From Bacteroidales bacterium UBA7258 (lineage in GTDB: Bacteria; Bacteroidota; Bacteroidia; Bacteroidales; UBA932), in contig DKSK01000005.1 of assembly GCA_002472565.1 (NCBI GenBank), positions 1 to 64,000 on the forward strand: a stretch of DNA of 64,000 nucleotides, in the 5' to 3' direction. The notes under the pieces were generated by a model. It made no database searches. It saw only the letters and a list, made by a program, of their open reading frames with translations, and was not told the DNA's origin. This document shows positions 16,524 to 24,037 of this stretch, piece after piece; positions within the stretch are counted from its first letter, which is position 1; each line of letters begins with the position of its first letter. The position numbers and the translations under genes are program-made.

Positions 16524-16662
16524 CCTGTGCCGGGCCTTCTTCAGCATCTGCGGGAGAAGTACCCGTGTGGACAGCTTCCCGCGAATCGGGTTTCCCGAGT
16601 CCCCGAAACACCATCATCAACCGGAACGACGCGCACCGGTGCCACGTTCCAGCTGACCGTGC

Positions 16663-17361
16663 TCATACCTTAAAACGATATCCCACGCCCCAGATCGTTT
16701 CGATGTACTGCGGATGGGACGTATCATACTCTATCTTTTCCCGTATCTTCTTGATATGAACCGTCACCGTCGCAATATCCCCGATGGAGTCCATATTCCA
16801 GATCTGACGGAACAGCTCATCCTTGGAAAATACCCTGTTCGGATGCTCCGCGAGAAAAGTGAGAAGATCAAATTCCTTCGTGGTGAACGGCTTTTCCACC
16901 CCGTCCACAAAGACCCGCCGCGCTGTCTTGTCAATTGTCAGGCCGCGGATCTCGATGACATCATTCTCCGGCTGGCCCGCCCCCACCAGGCGCTCATAGC
17001 GGGACAGATGTGCCTTGACTCTCGCCACCAGCTCATTCGGACTGAACGGCTTAGTGATATAATCGTCCGCGCCGAGGCCGAGTCCGCGGATTTTGTCAAT
17101 GTCATCCTTGCGCGCGGAGACCATCAGTATCGGAATATTCTTCTTCTCCCGGATCTGCCGGCACACCTCATAGCCATCCATCCCGGGCAGCATCAGGTCG
17201 AGCAGCACGAGGTCATAATTCCCATCCAATGCCTCCTTCAATCCTGTCTTCCCGTCCTCCGCGATCTGTGCCTCAAAGTCTCCAAACTCCAGGTAATCCT
17301 TCTCCAGTCCGGCAATCTCCTTGTCGTCCTCAATGATCAGAATCCTTTTCTTCCCTGACAT
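16663..17361 (-). CDS. OmpR/PhoB-type response regulator
   Basis: The receiver domain has the acidic pair in LIIEDDKE, the phospho-acceptor Asp55 in LVLLDLMLPGMDGYEVC and the conserved Lys in DYITKPFSPNELVARVKAHL. The winged-helix output domain ends with VTVHIKKIREKIE and YIETIWGVGYRFKV. Length 232 is standard. Its first 32 bases overlap the end of the histidine kinase gene, so the pair is co-transcribed with the kinase first. The signal and regulon are unknown. Confidence 0.95.
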   Translation of the reverse strand: MSGKKRILIIEDDKEIAGLEKDYLEFGDFEAQIAEDGKTGLKEALDGNYDLVLLDLMLPGMDGYEVCRQIREKKNIPILMVSARKDDIDKIRGLGLGADDYITKPFSPNELVARVKAHLSRYERLVGAGQPENDVIEIRGLTIDKTARRVFVDGVEKPFTTKEFDLLTFLAEHPNRVFSKDELFRQIWNMDSIGDIATVTVHIKKIREKIEYDTSHPQYIETIWGVGYRFKV

Positions 17362-18892
17362 CCTGCATTTCCTCCTGCTTCACCTGCCGGGCACTGCCAT
17401 CCACGCTGGCATCTGTCCGTTCCTTATACTTGCGCAGCACAATATGCATACAGGTCCCCGTTCCCTCTGTGCTTGTCGCCCAAATATATCCGCCGTGGTC
17501 CTCGACGATTTTTTTCACAATCGACAGTCCGATCCCGCTCCCGCCTGTCGCGGAATTCCGCGATGAATCCGCCCGGTAAAAGCGGTCAAAGATATGCGAC
17601 AGATCCCGCGCGGCAATCCCCCTGCCGTTATCCTCGATTTCAATCCGGATCGAATCCTCCTGTTCATCGCGGATCCGGATGGCGATTTTCTGGTGGTTCT
17701 TGTCCATATATTTTACACTGTTGCTGATGATATTGTTGATGACCCGCTTCAGCTGCTCCGGATCCGCGATGATCTGTGTCGCCGGATCAACCAGATTGGA
17801 ATAATCCAGCTCAATGCCGCGCGCCTCCATATCCATCCCGATCTCATCCACACAGTCTGCAAAATAATCGGTGACGTTGATGCGGTGGAAGTTATAGGGG
17901 ATCCTGTCGTTGTCGATCCTTGCGTACAACGTCAGCTCATTGATCAGGCGGTCCATGTCGGATGCCTTGTTGTAGATGGTCTGCAGATATTTCTGCTGCT
18001 TCTCCGGCGTATTGGCCACGCCGTCCATCAACCCCTCCACATATCCCTTCACCGATGTGATCGGTGTCTTCAGATCATGGGAAATATTGCGTATCAGCTC
18101 ACTGTTTGCCTTTTCCTGGTTCAGTTTTTCCTCCGCGCTCTCCTTGAGCCGCAGTCTCATATCCTCGTAGCTGCGGTACAGATCTCCGATCTCTCCCTTT
18201 TCATCCGTCGGAAGCATGTAGTCCAGATTGCCGTCACGGATTTTGTCCATCGCCACGTCAAGCTGATTGATCGGCTTCAGCACCCCATTGTTGAACCAGC
18301 GCAGGATGAGCAGTGCTGTCGCCGCCAGAATCACCGTGATCGCCAGTGCCATACGCACAAGAAAGGCCCGCGGCACAATGGAGGTGACCCTGGTCAGAAT
18401 AAAAATGCTGTACTCTGTTCCTGACGCATCCGCGAAGTCCAGCTGCTTCACAAGATACTGGGTATTGTCGACGGAATAGCTGTACTGCGCCGTCTCCTGA
18501 TTGATATCCTCTCCCTGCCACGCGGGCAGATTGCGAAAAAGTCCCTTTGCCTTCGCACTGTCATCCGTGTAATAGAGGTCATCTCCGCTGCGGACAATCA
18601 GAAACGAGTTCAGTTCCTCCAGCTTCTTCGAAACATGCTCCAGATATTCACGATCCCTGAGCTTTTCCGGATCGGAGCGTATCTCATGCTTCAGCATGTC
18701 ATAATAGGAATCTGTCAGCCTGCTGCTCGTCTCCAGATCCTCCGTGAGCGTCTGATAATCACGAAGGCGGATAACTCCTCCCTCCGGGTGGACCGTATAA
18801 TTGCCGATGACCAGAAAACTGACCGCTGTCAGGAGCAGCGGCAGAAAAAGCATCGTTGTAAAGGCAATTGCCATCTTCTGTCTGAAATTCAT
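17330..18892 (-). CDS. Membrane sensor histidine kinase
   Basis: After MNFRQKMAIAF comes a first membrane helix (TTMLFLPLLLTAVSFLVIG), an extracytoplasmic sensor of about 140 residues, a second helix (ALAITVILAATALLIL), a HAMP domain (NQLDVAMDKIRDGNLDYML), the phospho-acceptor box ISHDLKTPITSVKGYVEGLM and an ATP-binding domain with NNIISNSVKYMDKNHQKI, IEDNGRGIA, FDRFYRADSSRN and GGSGIGLSIVKKIVEDHGG. I start at 18892, where GGAGATGG precedes the ATG; the frame is open to 18952. It overlaps its response regulator by 32 bases. The 355 bases upstream, to the rubrerythrin gene, hold a terminator and a short direct repeat (AGAGTATGACAGAG near 19081) but no gene. Confidence 0.94.
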   Translation of the reverse strand: MNFRQKMAIAFTTMLFLPLLLTAVSFLVIGNYTVHPEGGVIRLRDYQTLTEDLETSSRLTDSYYDMLKHEIRSDPEKLRDREYLEHVSKKLEELNSFLIVRSGDDLYYTDDSAKAKGLFRNLPAWQGEDINQETAQYSYSVDNTQYLVKQLDFADASGTEYSIFILTRVTSIVPRAFLVRMALAITVILAATALLILRWFNNGVLKPINQLDVAMDKIRDGNLDYMLPTDEKGEIGDLYRSYEDMRLRLKESAEEKLNQEKANSELIRNISHDLKTPITSVKGYVEGLMDGVANTPEKQQKYLQTIYNKASDMDRLINELTLYARIDNDRIPYNFHRINVTDYFADCVDEIGMDMEARGIELDYSNLVDPATQIIADPEQLKRVINNIISNSVKYMDKNHQKIAIRIRDEQEDSIRIEIEDNGRGIAARDLSHIFDRFYRADSSRNSATGGSGIGLSIVKKIVEDHGGYIWATSTEGTGTCMHIVLRKYKERTDASVDGSARQVKQEEMQDVREEKDSDH

Positions 18893-19173
18893 GAACCATC
18901 TCCGGGCCAATGCCCCAATTCTGATGCTGTCCTTCCCCGCATGCTTGAACAAGCTGCGGTTTCACGTACGTTTCAGTATACCATGGATTCCTATGACAAA
19001 ACGCGTCCGATCCAAAAGGTCTCCATCACCACCCATGGAATGATTATTTTGCGTCTCTGCGCAGCGGAGTATGACAGAGCAGAGTATGACAGAGAGAATA
19101 GACAATGACCCTGCAGAGCAATCCCGTAAGCATGATTTTCCCCTTCCTTGAAGCAGCCGCGCTTTCCTGACAC

Positions 19174-19207
19174 GGAAAAAGGGAGAACAGCTTCCGCTGT
19201 TCTCCCC
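19174..19207 (-). terminator. Rho-independent terminator of the rubrerythrin gene
   Basis: GGGAGAACAGC (19181-19191) and GCTGTTCTCCC (19196-19206) form an 11-bp stem with a four-base loop; on the minus strand the stem is followed by TTTTTCC. It lies about 40 bases after the rubrerythrin stop. Confidence 0.88.
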
Positions 19208-19247
19208 ATCCTGTCAGACCGTGCTCAATCGGCTCCGACAGAGCTGA

Positions 19248-19790
19248 TCAGTTCTTGAAATATCTGTTGTACAGGCCCTGGAATGCCTTGCCGTGACGAG
19301 CCTCGTCGCGGGCCATCTCATGAACGGTATCATGAATCGCATCCAGATTGGCAGCCTTTGCTCTCTTCGCAAGGTCTGTCTTGCCGGCGGTCGCGCCGTT
19401 CTCCGCTTCAATTCTCATCTCCAGGTTCTTCTTGGTCGAGTCAGTAACCACCTCGCCGAGAAGCTCTGCGAACTTTGCGGCATGCTCTGCCTCTTCATGT
19501 GCAGCCTTCTCATAGTAAAGACCGACCTCCGGATAGCCCTCGCGGAATGCTACTCTGGACATCGCAAGATACATACCGACCTCAGAGCACTCTCCGGAGA
19601 AGTTTGCACGAAGATCATTCAGAATATCCTCGCTGACGCCCTTTGCGACGCCGACCACATGCTCCGCAGCCCATGTCATCTCACTGTCCTGCTTCGTGAA
19701 CTTGGAAGCCGGAGCTCCGCATACCGGGCACTTCTCCGGTGCCTGATCGCCTTCATAAACATATCCACATACCTGGCAAACCCATTTCAT
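19248..19790 (-). CDS. Rubrerythrin with N-terminal rubredoxin domain (reverse rubrerythrin)
   Basis: The start at 19790 (MKWVCQVCGYVYEG) with AAGGAG upstream gives 180 residues. A rubredoxin-like domain comes first with Cys5, Cys8, Cys21 and Cys24, then a four-helix ferritin-like domain with ECSEVGMYLAMSRVAFREGY, EKAAHEEAEHAAKFAELLGE, EMRIEAENGAT and HDTVHEMARDEARHGKAFQG, giving the Glu/His ligands of a di-iron site. Rubrerythrins reduce hydrogen peroxide in anaerobes using electrons passed through rubredoxin iron. The PerR-type gene lies just upstream on the same strand, which fits peroxide control. Confidence 0.94.
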   Translation of the reverse strand: MKWVCQVCGYVYEGDQAPEKCPVCGAPASKFTKQDSEMTWAAEHVVGVAKGVSEDILNDLRANFSGECSEVGMYLAMSRVAFREGYPEVGLYYEKAAHEEAEHAAKFAELLGEVVTDSTKKNLEMRIEAENGATAGKTDLAKRAKAANLDAIHDTVHEMARDEARHGKAFQGLYNRYFKN

Positions 19791-19912
19791 AGTCTCATTC
19801 TCCTTTGTTGTTGGTTTGATCGATGTAATGTTCCTATATCTGCTCAGTACACTCTGTCCTCCGGCAAAATCTGACCTTCGGCAAAATGCCTGCTGCATGC
19901 TTTCTACCCGCA

Positions 19913-20341
19913 TTACCCTGTCGTCTGCTCCCGATCCTGCCTGTCTGCCGGCTCTTTCTGTTCGGCGAGACACCTCTCACAGACTCCATAGAAGTACGCG
20001 CTGTATCCGGTTATCTTTCCTGCAAAATTCGCTGCTGCAATCTCCTTCACCCTGTCGATGCTCTCCATCTCGAGATCCTCCACTCTGCCGCAGCGCGTGC
20101 AGATAAAGTGGTTGTGTTCGGAGGTGTCTGCGTCGAAGTGAATGACGCCGTCACCGACATCCACAGTGCGTATTTTGCCGGTATCCCTCAGAACCATCAG
20201 ATTCCGGTATACCGTTCCGAGACTGATATTCGGATATTCGTCCCGTACACCTGCATAGATTGTGTCTGCCGTCGGATGGTCCTTCCGATCCTTCAGAAAA
20301 TTGTAGACGGCATCTCGCTGTCTGCTGTGCTTCAGGGCCAT
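19913..20341 (-). CDS. PerR/Fur-family peroxide-responsive repressor
   Basis: The 142-residue protein has the winged-helix region HSRQRDAVYNFLKDRKDHPT and ISLGTVYRNLMVLRDTGKIR, the regulatory metal site residues in VIHFDADTSEHNHFIC and two CxxC zinc motifs (CTRCG and CERC). These fit PerR, which represses peroxide-defence genes until metal-catalysed oxidation. The start has GAGGAAC upstream, and an AT-rich TATAATAATAGTAACGG tract right before the gene could be an autoregulatory Per box. The neighbour rubrerythrin is a classical PerR target. Fur or Zur cannot be excluded from sequence alone. Confidence 0.88.
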   Translation of the reverse strand: MALKHSRQRDAVYNFLKDRKDHPTADTIYAGVRDEYPNISLGTVYRNLMVLRDTGKIRTVDVGDGVIHFDADTSEHNHFICTRCGRVEDLEMESIDRVKEIAAANFAGKITGYSAYFYGVCERCLAEQKEPADRQDREQTTG

Positions 20342-20344
20342 TGT

Positions 20345-20385
20345 CGTTCCTCTTTAATATTGATAACCGTTACTATTATTATATC
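20345..20385 (-). promoter_or_regulatory. Putative Per-box/promoter region of the PerR gene
   Basis: The AT-rich stretch reads TTATAATAATAGTAACGG and then TTATCAATATT on the minus strand directly before the ribosome site, resembling the inverted TTATAAT-N-ATTATAA pattern only loosely. Autoregulation is inferred. Confidence 0.35.
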
Positions 20386-20486
20386 TTTTTTTATTCTCGT
20401 GTCAACTGTTTTTGCCATATTCTCTCTGACTTTCTTTCATATCGTTTGCATATCTCACAAGACGCTCTGTACTGTAAAGAAAGGGA

Positions 20487-20684
20487 CTGAATACATCAAT
20501 TCAGCCATGCATCAGAAAGATTTCTGAATGGATGTGCCTTGCATATTTGCTTGCGATGGCTGATACTGGATTTGCTTCATACTGATCGCTTTTTCTCCTC
20601 CTGAATGGATAGGAGAAAGTGGTCTGTAATATGGGTAAGAATAGAGAATACTCTCACCAAGAGGAAATATTGTCCAATATCCTC
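20487..20684 (+). promoter_or_regulatory. Structured leader of luxS with three hairpins
   Basis: The 363-base gap 20342-20704 holds no gene. In the direction of luxS three stem loops can form: CTGAAT/ATTCAG (20487-20504), TTTCTCCT/AGGAGAAA (20592-20618, perfect 8 bp) and GAGG-ATATTG/CAATAT-CCTC (20661-20684), the last ending 10 bases before the ribosome site. I do not recognise a known riboswitch here. It may be an unnamed leader controlling luxS-mtnN. Confidence 0.4.
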
Positions 20685-20704
20685 ACGAGGTACAAAGGAA
20701 TTTC

Positions 20705-21184
20705 ATGGAAAAAATAGCCAGCTTTACTGTCAATCATCTTCTCCTGGAGCCGGGCATCTATGTATCGCGCCAGGATCACGTCGGAAAGGAGGTCATCACC
20801 ACTTTTGACCTCCGCATGACCGCACCGAACCGTGAACCTGTCATGAATACTGCCGAGGTTCATACCATCGAGCATCTCGGTGCAACCTTCCTGCGAAATG
20901 ATTCGGAATGGAAGGACCGCGACATCTATTTTGGTCCGATGGGCTGTCGTACCGGTTTCTATCTTGTTTTGGCCGGAGATCTGAAGTCCCGTGATGTGAT
21001 CGATGTCGTCACCCGGATGTTTGAGTTTATTCGTGACTACCGCGGTGAGATTCCCGGTGCTGCACCCAGGGACTGCGGCAATTACCTGGATCAGAATCTC
21101 GGTATGGCGAACTGGCTTGCTGACCGGTATCTCCGCAACACGCTCTATCATATCGATGAGGCACATTTAAACTATCCCCAATAA
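20705..21184 (+). CDS. luxS: S-ribosylhomocysteine lyase LuxS
   Basis: The 159-residue enzyme carries the zinc site HTIEHL (His53, His57) with Cys124 in PRDCGNY, and the catalytic Cys81 in FGPMGCRTGFY. It splits S-ribosylhomocysteine into homocysteine and DPD, the precursor of autoinducer-2, in the activated methyl cycle. AAAGGAA lies shortly before the ATG. The MTA/SAH nucleosidase gene that supplies its substrate follows directly. Confidence 0.97.
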   Translation: MEKIASFTVNHLLLEPGIYVSRQDHVGKEVITTFDLRMTAPNREPVMNTAEVHTIEHLGATFLRNDSEWKDRDIYFGPMGCRTGFYLVLAGDLKSRDVIDVVTRMFEFIRDYRGEIPGAAPRDCGNYLDQNLGMANWLADRYLRNTLYHIDEAHLNYPQ

Positions 21185-21219
21185 TGTATTCTTTCAGTCA
21201 TGGAATGACAGGAGCAGCA

Positions 21220-21933
21220 ATGGAAAAGGGAATCAAAATTGGAATCATCGGCGCAATGGAAGTCGAAGTCGCCTCTCTCAAGGAAAAGATGAACATTGAG
21301 CGTGTTTATACTTCGGCGAGGATGGAATTTTGCGGAGGGAAAATCGCTGATACAGAAGTTGTTGTAGTCCGCAGCGGAATCGGAAAAGTCAATGCAGGGC
21401 TGTGTGTACAGATTCTGGCAGATCAGTTTCACGTCACGCATATCATCAACACCGGCGTCGCCGGATCCCTGAATAACGCGCTCAATATTGGCGATCTGGT
21501 CGTCTCCCGTGACGCAATGTATCACGATGTCGATGCCACTGTCTTTGGCTATCAGCACGGAGAGGTTCCGCAGATGGGCATCGTCGCCTTCCCGGCAGAT
21601 GAATCCATGCAGAGCAGGGCGCTCCTGGCTGCCGCTGCTGCAGCACCAGAGATAAAAGCCATGAAAGGAAGAGTGGCGAGCGGAGATCAGTTCGTCTGCG
21701 ATCCAAAAGTAAAAGAAGAAATCAAGAAGAATACAGACGCCGACTGCTGCGAGATGGAAGGCTGTGCCATCGCCCAGGCTGCCTGGCTCAATCAGATTCC
21801 CTTTGTTATCCTTCGTGCGATTTCCGACAAGGCAGATGGCAGTCAGATCGAGGACTACAACGAATTTGAGGCAAAAGCTGCCCGGCATTGCGCCGCAATC
21901 ACCGGCTATATGCTGGAGCATTTTCAGGATTGA
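21220..21933 (+). CDS. mtnN: 5'-methylthioadenosine/S-adenosylhomocysteine nucleosidase
   Basis: The 237-residue protein has IGIIGAMEVEVASLKEKM, the purine-binding FCGGKIADTEVVVVRSGIGK and INTGVAGSL motifs, the catalytic Glu region DCCEMEGCAIAQAAW and the catalytic Asp in LRAISDKADG. It removes adenine from MTA and SAH, yielding S-ribosylhomocysteine for LuxS. I start at 21220 where CAGGAGCAGCA precedes the ATG; another ATG at 21184 overlaps the luxS stop as TAATG but adds 12 residues foreign to the family. The two genes form an AI-2 operon. Confidence 0.95.
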   Translation: MEKGIKIGIIGAMEVEVASLKEKMNIERVYTSARMEFCGGKIADTEVVVVRSGIGKVNAGLCVQILADQFHVTHIINTGVAGSLNNALNIGDLVVSRDAMYHDVDATVFGYQHGEVPQMGIVAFPADESMQSRALLAAAAAAPEIKAMKGRVASGDQFVCDPKVKEEIKKNTDADCCEMEGCAIAQAAWLNQIPFVILRAISDKADGSQIEDYNEFEAKAARHCAAITGYMLEHFQD

Positions 21934-21979
21934 CATCACGGCACTGTATTCAGGCACAACTAAGATACGTGTATAACCC

Positions 21980-22091
21980 AAATTCCGGTATGGCCCAATT
22001 CCAGTATGACCAAATTCCGGTATGACTAAATTCCGGTACGACTAAATTCCGGTACGACTAAATTCCGGTACGACTAAATTCCGGTACGACT
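21980..22091. repeat. Seven tandem copies of a 16-bp unit
   Basis: The unit is AAATTCCGGTACGACT. Copies start at 21980, 21996, 22012, 22028, 22044, 22060 and 22076. The last four are identical, the third has one change and the first two are more diverged, as in an array growing from its right end. No spacers are present, so it is not a CRISPR. It lies between mtnN and the hairpin at 22092, exactly where the window changes phylum. Confidence 0.92.
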
Positions 22092-22150
22092 AAAACGCCT
22101 TCTTTTTATAGCTGGCTCCGCAATGCAGCTATTAAAAAGAAGGCGTTTTT
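22092..22150 (+). terminator. Strong rho-independent terminator
   Basis: AACGCCTTCTTTTTATAGCTG pairs with CAGCTATTAAAAAGAAGGCGTT (one bulge) around an 11-base loop and is followed by TTTTTTG on the plus strand. It can end mtnN transcripts from the left; the reverse orientation has only a TTTT run and could serve the tRNA genes on the minus strand. Confidence 0.85.
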
Positions 22151-22161
22151 TGCAAAAAATA

Positions 22162-22234
22162 TGCCCAAAGCAGGAATCGAACCGGCGACATAAGGATTTT
22201 CAGTCCTCCGCTCTACCAACTGAGCTATTTGGGC
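22162..22234 (-). tRNA. tRNA-Phe (anticodon GAA)
   Basis: The minus strand folds as a cloverleaf: acceptor GCCCAAA/TTTGGGC with discriminator A, D-arm GCTC/GAGC, anticodon stem GAGGA/TCCTT around the loop CTGAAAA (anticodon GAA), and TTCGAAT in the T-loop. The T-stem has one mismatch. No CCA is encoded, which fits Bacteroidales. It follows the initiator tRNA by 6 bases and is probably co-transcribed with it. Confidence 0.95.
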
Positions 22235-22240
22235 ATTTCG

Positions 22241-22313
<73 letters not shown>

Positions 22314-22327
22314 GTGTTATTGGATTG

Positions 22328-22358
22328 CAAATATAGCTATTATTTTAACAAATACAAA
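22328..22358 (-). promoter_or_regulatory. Bacteroidetes-type promoter of the tRNA pair
   Basis: On the minus strand TTTG (22355-22358) and TATATTTG (22328-22335) are 19 bases apart, matching the -33/-7 pattern of the Bacteroidetes primary sigma factor. The initiator tRNA begins at 22313. The rest of the gap to hisS (to 22551) shows no gene. Confidence 0.8.
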
Positions 22359-22551
22359 ACTTTTTTTGCCTTGCTCATTCCCGTCAATCAAAAATCCGAG
22401 GGGAGCAAAGTTCGCGTTATTTTGTAACACGTTGTATATCAGTAAATTATAAAAAGCTCCAAACTTAGCTCTTCCCGCGGATGGGCGGTTGAGGAGGGGC
22501 GCCGCACAGAGGGCGCCGGACGCCGCGCTGCCTCTCCCGCAATTCTTCGGC

Positions 22552-23961
22552 TTAGCCTTTCAAAAATTCGAGGATGGCGCCGATATCGTTCTTCGGGAAG
22601 GTTTGCTGGGTGCCGGTAGCGAGATTCTTAAGATTTACGGTGCCGGCCGCCTTCTCATCCGTACCCAGAATCGAGATGAACGGAATAGACTTCTTCGCGG
22701 CATATTCGAACTGTTTGCGAAGCTTCCCGGAATCCGGATACACCTCGCAGGCGACACCGCGCGAACGCAGCACCTTCGCAGTCTCTACTATATAGTCGAG
22801 GACAGAAGGATCCATGTAGGCGAAGAGCAGGCGCGTTGAAGAGCGCAGGCCCTCAGGGAACTTTCCAAGCCCCTTGAGCACATCATAGATCCTGTCGGCA
22901 CCGAAGCTGATCCCGACACCAGAAACATTAGGAAGCCCGAAAATACCGGTAAGATTGTCGTAACGACCTCCGCCGCAGATACTTCCGATGGCGAAATCCA
23001 AAGCCTTTACCTCGAAAATCGCTCCGGTATAGTAATTCAAACCACGGGCGAGCGAAAGATCGAAGTCCACCTGGCAGGAAATCCCGGCATAGCCTATGAA
23101 CCTGAAAAGCTCCTCAACCTCGTCAAGCCCCTTCAGACCAGTCTCGGAGACGACGCCGGAAGCGCTTCCCCCGTTCATCAGCCCCCTCATGACCCCGATC
23201 TTGTCGGCGGCGCTTCCGCTCAGCTTGAGTACAGGCTCGATCACTTTTATGGCCTCCTCAGAAAGACCGCGTTCCCTCATCTCAGCTTCAACCTCCTCAA
23301 GCCCGATTTTGTCGATTTTGTCTATGGCCACGGTTATGTCCACGACCTTGTCCGGGAAGCCGGCGATTTCCGCAAGTCCCGTCAAGACCTTCCTGTTGTT
23401 CGTCTTTATGACGACATTGATTCCGAAACGGCTGAAGACTGTGTCGATAATCTGGACAAGCTCAAGCTCGTTCACCTGGGATTTGGTGCCGATGACATCG
23501 GCGTCGCACTGGTAAAATTCGCGGTAGCGGCCCTTCTGCGGGCGGTCGGCCCTCCAAACAGGCTGAATCTGGTAGCGGCGGAAAGGAAAGCTGATCTCAT
23601 TCTGATGCATAACGACATAACGCGCGAAAGGAACGGTGAGATCATAGCGCAGGCCCTTCTCGCAGACAGCCTTGACGAGTCCCTGGTCATCCACGCCGGC
23701 GCCACAGACATAGCTTCCTATCCCCTCCTTCAGGGCCGAAAAAGGCTCTCCGGAATTGATGATTCGAAAAAGCAGCTTATCACCCTCGTCTCCATATTTC
23801 CCAAGGAGCGTCTGGAGGGTTTCCATGGCCGGAGTCTCGATCTGAGCATAGCCATAGGCCTTGTAGACTTCCCTGATGGTGTCGAAAATATAATTGCGCT
23901 CGGCCATTTCTTCCTGGCCGAAATCCCTGGTCCCCTTAGGTATTGATGGTTTCTGTCCCAT
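22552..23961 (-). CDS. hisS: Histidine-tRNA ligase
   Basis: The 469-residue class II synthetase starts PSIPKGTRDFGQEEMAERNY, with motif 1 in the following helix, motif 2 in FRRYQIQPVWRADRPQKGRY REFYQCDADVIG-type sequence and the histidine-specific loop LARGLNYYTGAIFEVKA. The anticodon-binding domain closes the protein (RSRGVACEVYPDSGKLRKQF). It charges tRNA-His in the cytoplasm. The start at 23961 is the natural N-terminus. It is transcribed away from sppA; the two promoters lie back to back in 76 bases. Confidence 0.96.
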   Translation of the reverse strand: MGQKPSIPKGTRDFGQEEMAERNYIFDTIREVYKAYGYAQIETPAMETLQTLLGKYGDEGDKLLFRIINSGEPFSALKEGIGSYVCGAGVDDQGLVKAVCEKGLRYDLTVPFARYVVMHQNEISFPFRRYQIQPVWRADRPQKGRYREFYQCDADVIGTKSQVNELELVQIIDTVFSRFGINVVIKTNNRKVLTGLAEIAGFPDKVVDITVAIDKIDKIGLEEVEAEMRERGLSEEAIKVIEPVLKLSGSAADKIGVMRGLMNGGSASGVVSETGLKGLDEVEELFRFIGYAGISCQVDFDLSLARGLNYYTGAIFEVKALDFAIGSICGGGRYDNLTGIFGLPNVSGVGISFGADRIYDVLKGLGKFPEGLRSSTRLLFAYMDPSVLDYIVETAKVLRSRGVACEVYPDSGKLRKQFEYAAKKSIPFISILGTDEKAAGTVNLKNLATGTQQTFPKNDIGAILEFLKG

Positions 23962-23980
23962 ATAAAATGCGAATTGACCA

Positions 23981-24010
23981 CAAAGTTAACAAAAATAATA
24001 GGTATCTTTG
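23981..24010. promoter_or_regulatory. Back-to-back -7 boxes for hisS (minus) and sppA (plus)
   Basis: TAACTTTG on the minus strand (23981-23988) points to hisS, and TATCTTTG on the plus strand (24003-24010) points to sppA. Both match TAnnTTTG. Clear -33 boxes are not visible, and the two sites are only 14 bases apart, so polymerase binding may compete. Confidence 0.65.
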
Positions 24011-24037
24011 TTTTTGGCTTATCAAACCAACAATAAG

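Noticed and set aside
21980..22091. CRISPR array
   Set aside because: The 16-base units are directly adjacent without spacers, and no cas gene is present.
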